A stretch of DNA of 64,000 nucleotides, taken from Chryseobacterium caseinilyticum (GTDB lineage Bacteria; Bacteroidota; Bacteroidia; Flavobacteriales; Weeksellaceae). The stretch covers positions 1,302,001 through 1,366,000 of the forward strand of contig NZ_JACYFS010000001.1 in the NCBI RefSeq assembly GCF_014837145.1, read 5' to 3'. The position numbers were made by a program, and so were the translations under genes. The notes under the pieces were generated by a model, which made no database searches, had not been told where the DNA came from, and was given only the letters and a program-made list of their open reading frames with translations. Position 1 is the first letter of the stretch. Each line of letters opens with the position of its first letter. Positions 61,289-64,000 of the stretch are shown here, piece after piece.

Positions 61289-62152
61289 TTATTTCTTCTG
61301 AAAGTACTGATAGAGCAATTTCGAATATTCCGTTCCGCTTCCAATATTTAAAAATCCTGCTGATGAATCGGCAAAATCTTCTTCCAGTTTTTTCAGTTTT
61401 TGTTTTTGAGCCTCAGCATAAGTATAGCGCCATCTGGCTGCGGAAGTATTGACATAAATTTCTCTTCCGGTTTCAGAATCGTGCAGCAAAGCATAACCTA
61501 CATCGGGAATTTCATTATCTTTTTCATCAAAGACACGAATGCCCAGAAGCTGATGTTTTTTTGAAGCAACTCCAAGAATTTTGGAATCGTAATCATCATT
61601 AAAATCAGAAAGAAGAAATACCAGTGACTTTCTTTTGAAAATTCCCATCATATAATGAAGCGCATAGTCGATTTTAGATTCTGCCTGAACATAATCTGCT
61701 GTCAGAATGCTGCTGATCATCGACAAAACATGCTTTCTTCCTTTTTGTGGCGGAATAACTTTATACACCTTATCGGCAAACAGAATCAGTCCTACTTTAT
61801 CATTGTTTCCGGCTGCTGAAAAGCCTAAACTTGCCGCAATTTCTGCTACATATTCCCTTTTGAGCTGATGTTTTGTACCGTAATTCATGGAGGCTGAAAT
61901 ATCAACCAGAATCATCATTGTAAGCTCCCTCTCCTCTTCCATCACCTTTACAAAAGGCTCCTGAAAACGGGCGGTTTTATTCCAGTCTATTCTTCTGATT
62001 TCATCACCAAACTGGTACTGTCTCACTTCAGAAAACGTCATTCCCTGTCCCTTAAAAGCCGAGTGATACTGTCCCATCAGCGAATTTTCCGTTTTCCTTC
62101 TGGTACGGATTTCAATCTGCTTTACTTTTTTGACGATGTCTTTTATCTGCAT
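61289..62152 (-). CDS. DUF58 protein with VWA-like domain
   Basis: This 287-residue cytoplasmic protein has GQYHSAFKGQGMTFSEVRQY then QFGDEIRRIDWNKTARFQEP, the DUF58 signature. A VWA-like fold with a DISASMNYGTKHQLKREYVA motif (D-x-S-x-S) and VFLLSDFNDDYDSKILG follows. DUF58 proteins act with MoxR ATPases to assemble or regulate the Bat and related complexes. It follows the moxR gene by 104 bases. Confidence 0.92.
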   Translation of the reverse strand: MQIKDIVKKVKQIEIRTRRKTENSLMGQYHSAFKGQGMTFSEVRQYQFGDEIRRIDWNKTARFQEPFVKVMEEERELTMMILVDISASMNYGTKHQLKREYVAEIAASLGFSAAGNNDKVGLILFADKVYKVIPPQKGRKHVLSMISSILTADYVQAESKIDYALHYMMGIFKRKSLVFLLSDFNDDYDSKILGVASKKHQLLGIRVFDEKDNEIPDVGYALLHDSETGREIYVNTSAARWRYTYAEAQKQKLKKLEEDFADSSAGFLNIGSGTEYSKLLYQYFQKK

Positions 62153-62256
62153 GCTGATAATTCAAAATTTAAGATTCAATATTTAATATTAAAACTGAAC
62201 TTCGACAATCACGAATCTAAACAGTTTTGAATTTTAAATTTTAAACCTTGAATGTT

Positions 62257-63261
62257 TTAAGGTGCCTGAATTTTAGCTAAAATTCTCCTTACAATTTCTT
62301 CGGACGTAATTTCTTCGGCTTCAGCTTCGAAAGTCAGTCCGATTCTGTGTCTTAAAACGTCCTGAGCCAAAGCTTTCACATCTTCAGGAATAACGAATGC
62401 CCGTCCCTTCAAAAAAGCATATGCTCTTGAAGCGATGGCAAGATTAATCGACGCTCTTGGCGAGGCCCCGAAACTGATGTAATTTTTTAATTCCGGAAGT
62501 CCGTACTTCTCAGGGAAACGGGTGGCAAAAACCATATCAAGAATGTACTTCTCTATTTTTTCGTCGAGGTATATTTTGTTGATCAGTTCTTTTGCATCAA
62601 CAATGTTCTGCAGCGAAATCACCTGCTTTACTTCCTGCGGCTGCGATGTTGAAACCATTCTCATCACAGATCTTTCGTCCTCAAATTCGGGATAATCAAT
62701 CGTACATTTCAACATAAAACGGTCACTCTGAGCTTCAGGCAACAGATAAGTTCCTTCCTGATCGATTGGATTCTGAGTGGCTAAAACCAAAAATGGCTTT
62801 GGCAGTTTCATCGTTTCATCGCCTATAGTAACCTGCTTTTCCTGCATCACTTCAAGCAAAGCTGACTGCACTTTTGCCGGAGCACGGTTGATCTCATCCG
62901 CAAGCACGAAGTTGGCAAAAACAGGTCCTCTTTTAATAGAAAAATCGTTTTCTTTAATATTATAAATCATCGTTCCCACCACATCGGCAGGCAGAAGATC
63001 CGGAGTAAACTGAATTCTTGAAAACTGCCCGTGAACAGCATCTGCAAGGGTTTTTATTGCTAAAGTTTTCGCCAGACCGGGAACGCCTTCCAACAGAACG
63101 TGACCATTTCCCAAAAGTCCTACCAAAAGACGGTCAATCATGTATTGCTGACCGATAATTACTTTATTAATTTCCTGCCTCAGCAGTGTAAAAAAATAAT
63201 TCTGTTCCTTCACTTTTTCGGTAAGCTGACGGATGTCTTCTGCTTGAAATGTATCTGACAT
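62257..63261 (-). CDS. MoxR-family AAA ATPase
   Basis: This 334-residue protein has Walker A HVLLEGVPGLAKTLAIKTLA (residues ~54-73), FSRIQFTPDLLPADVVGTMI, Walker B NFVLADEINRAPAKVQSALL, LATQNPIDQEGTYLLPEAQS with its sensor, and a C-terminal lid with GASPRASINLAIASRAYAFL. MoxR ATPases act as chaperones or remodelling factors for VWA proteins. It leads the Bat operon. A small inverted repeat (GCATTTG/CAAATGC, 63301-63323) lies 40 bases upstream of its start. Confidence 0.94.
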   Translation of the reverse strand: MSDTFQAEDIRQLTEKVKEQNYFFTLLRQEINKVIIGQQYMIDRLLVGLLGNGHVLLEGVPGLAKTLAIKTLADAVHGQFSRIQFTPDLLPADVVGTMIYNIKENDFSIKRGPVFANFVLADEINRAPAKVQSALLEVMQEKQVTIGDETMKLPKPFLVLATQNPIDQEGTYLLPEAQSDRFMLKCTIDYPEFEDERSVMRMVSTSQPQEVKQVISLQNIVDAKELINKIYLDEKIEKYILDMVFATRFPEKYGLPELKNYISFGASPRASINLAIASRAYAFLKGRAFVIPEDVKALAQDVLRHRIGLTFEAEAEEITSEEIVRRILAKIQAP

Positions 63262-63445
63262 AAGTTTATTAAATAATTGGTAAATTTCTGATAAATACTT
63301 GCATTTGCCAACACAACAAATGCCATTATTGAGTTAAAGTTTGTTAAATCTAAAATAATTTGAGCATTAAAAAAGTTTAAACTGAAGCTTAAAATTGTCG
63401 CATCCACTTTATTAAACTATTTTTGGAGATTAAAAATTCTGTACG

Positions 63446-63916
63446 ATGAATTATCATTTTCAGGCACACAGACAGGTGAGAAAAAACCTCCTTCACATCC
63501 TTCAGGAAACTTCACATGAAGACCTCCTGCTGATTCCGGATGGTTTCAACAATAATCTTTACTGGAATATTGCCCACACTGTCGCAACACAGCAGCTTCT
63601 GCATTACTACCTGAGCGGTAATCCGTTCAGAATAGACAAATATTGGGTAGAAACGTATAAAAAAGGAACACTCCCAAATCTGAATGTGCAAAAGTCTGAA
63701 GTTGAAGATCTTGAATTTCTTCTTACAGAAACTTCAAAAATATTAATGAAAGATTTTGATGCAGACCTTTTTTCAGATTACACTCCATATACCACAAGTT
63801 TTGGAATGGATTTAAAAAGCATTCAGGACGCCATCATCTTCAACAATATGCATGAATCACTGCACTATGGATACGCTTTGGCACAGAAGAGAGCTATTTT
63901 AGGAGAAAAAGATTAA
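63446..63916 (+). CDS. DinB-family putative metal-binding protein
   Basis: This 156-residue protein matches the DinB four-helix bundle with a probable three-histidine metal site. IPDGFNNNLYWNIAHTVATQ supplies the first His, and NNMHESLHYGYALAQKR near the C-terminus supplies two more (His residues four apart). DinB family members are metal-dependent thiol transferases or hydrolases, and many are of unknown substrate. The gene diverges from moxR. Confidence 0.87.
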   Translation: MNYHFQAHRQVRKNLLHILQETSHEDLLLIPDGFNNNLYWNIAHTVATQQLLHYYLSGNPFRIDKYWVETYKKGTLPNLNVQKSEVEDLEFLLTETSKILMKDFDADLFSDYTPYTTSFGMDLKSIQDAIIFNNMHESLHYGYALAQKRAILGEKD

Positions 63917-64000
63917 AAGAAGAGCCAGGGAAAAAGTTAAAAGATCCAAGGCTGATTAAAAGATAACAATTAAGAAATTATGAGATTGCTTTGTTCCTCG

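Overview
The window looks like a chromosome segment of a low-GC flavobacterium, most likely Chryseobacterium or a close relative in the Weeksellaceae. Four things point there. Sorting domains of the type IX secretion system occur at 1-2328 (type B) and 15750-16202 (type A). Signal peptides often end in A-Q. Several genes are preceded by the Bacteroidetes -7 box TAnnTTTG. The gene set includes monomeric isocitrate dehydrogenase, a Bat/MoxR operon, mevalonate decarboxylase and SusE-like surface modules. The species call is inference. I saw no rRNA, tRNA, CRISPR array or intact insertion sequence.

Layout. 1-10.6 kb is a patchy accessory region. It holds the 3' end of a large T9SS adhesin-like gene, a DUF559 nuclease gene set among GGAGGGG-type palindromic repeats, and urocanate hydratase (hutU). 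A small insertion after hutU has duplicated the hutU 3' end. Next come a PIN-like nuclease with a HEPN-like tail, and several palindromic or direct repeats. 10.6-20.1 kb carries a toxin-antitoxin pair, a di-heme peroxidase, a stand-alone HSDR_N-type nuclease, a periplasmic thioredoxin, two surface proteins and three tandem paralogous secreted proteins. 20.1-25.4 kb has isocitrate dehydrogenase, two small secreted proteins and diphosphomevalonate decarboxylase.

25.5-32.8 kb (minus strand) is the most distinctive locus: a microviridin-type graspetide (omega-ester peptide) cluster. Reading 5' to 3' it has a 64-residue precursor with a KKPFFASFLENQ leader helix, a GG processing site and a TMKYPSD core. 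A hairpin terminator follows, then two ATP-grasp ligases (lactam-type, then lactone-type), then a C39-peptidase ABC exporter. An SDR epimerase and an acyl-CoA ligase continue the same tightly packed strand. 32.9-44 kb is mostly housekeeping: a hydrolase, pdxJ, an MscS channel, lipoproteins, ung, a GNAT, a MutS2-like protein lacking the Smr domain, and a minimal ABC module. A cobalamin riboswitch lies at 44.3 kb, unexpectedly upstream of an acyl-CoA thioesterase.

45-64 kb holds a 190-bp tandem repeat with palindromes, an HD phosphohydrolase and a PadR/PspC pair followed by a possible 20-residue hydrophobic peptide. Two fatty-acyl enzymes follow, then lipoproteins. An ECF sigma factor with a membrane-spanning C-terminal extension sits next to an outer-membrane barrel protein. 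After an isochorismate synthase comes a complete Bat operon (MoxR, DUF58, BatA, BatB, BatC, BatD and one extra membrane protein) with MarC behind it, and finally a DinB-family protein.
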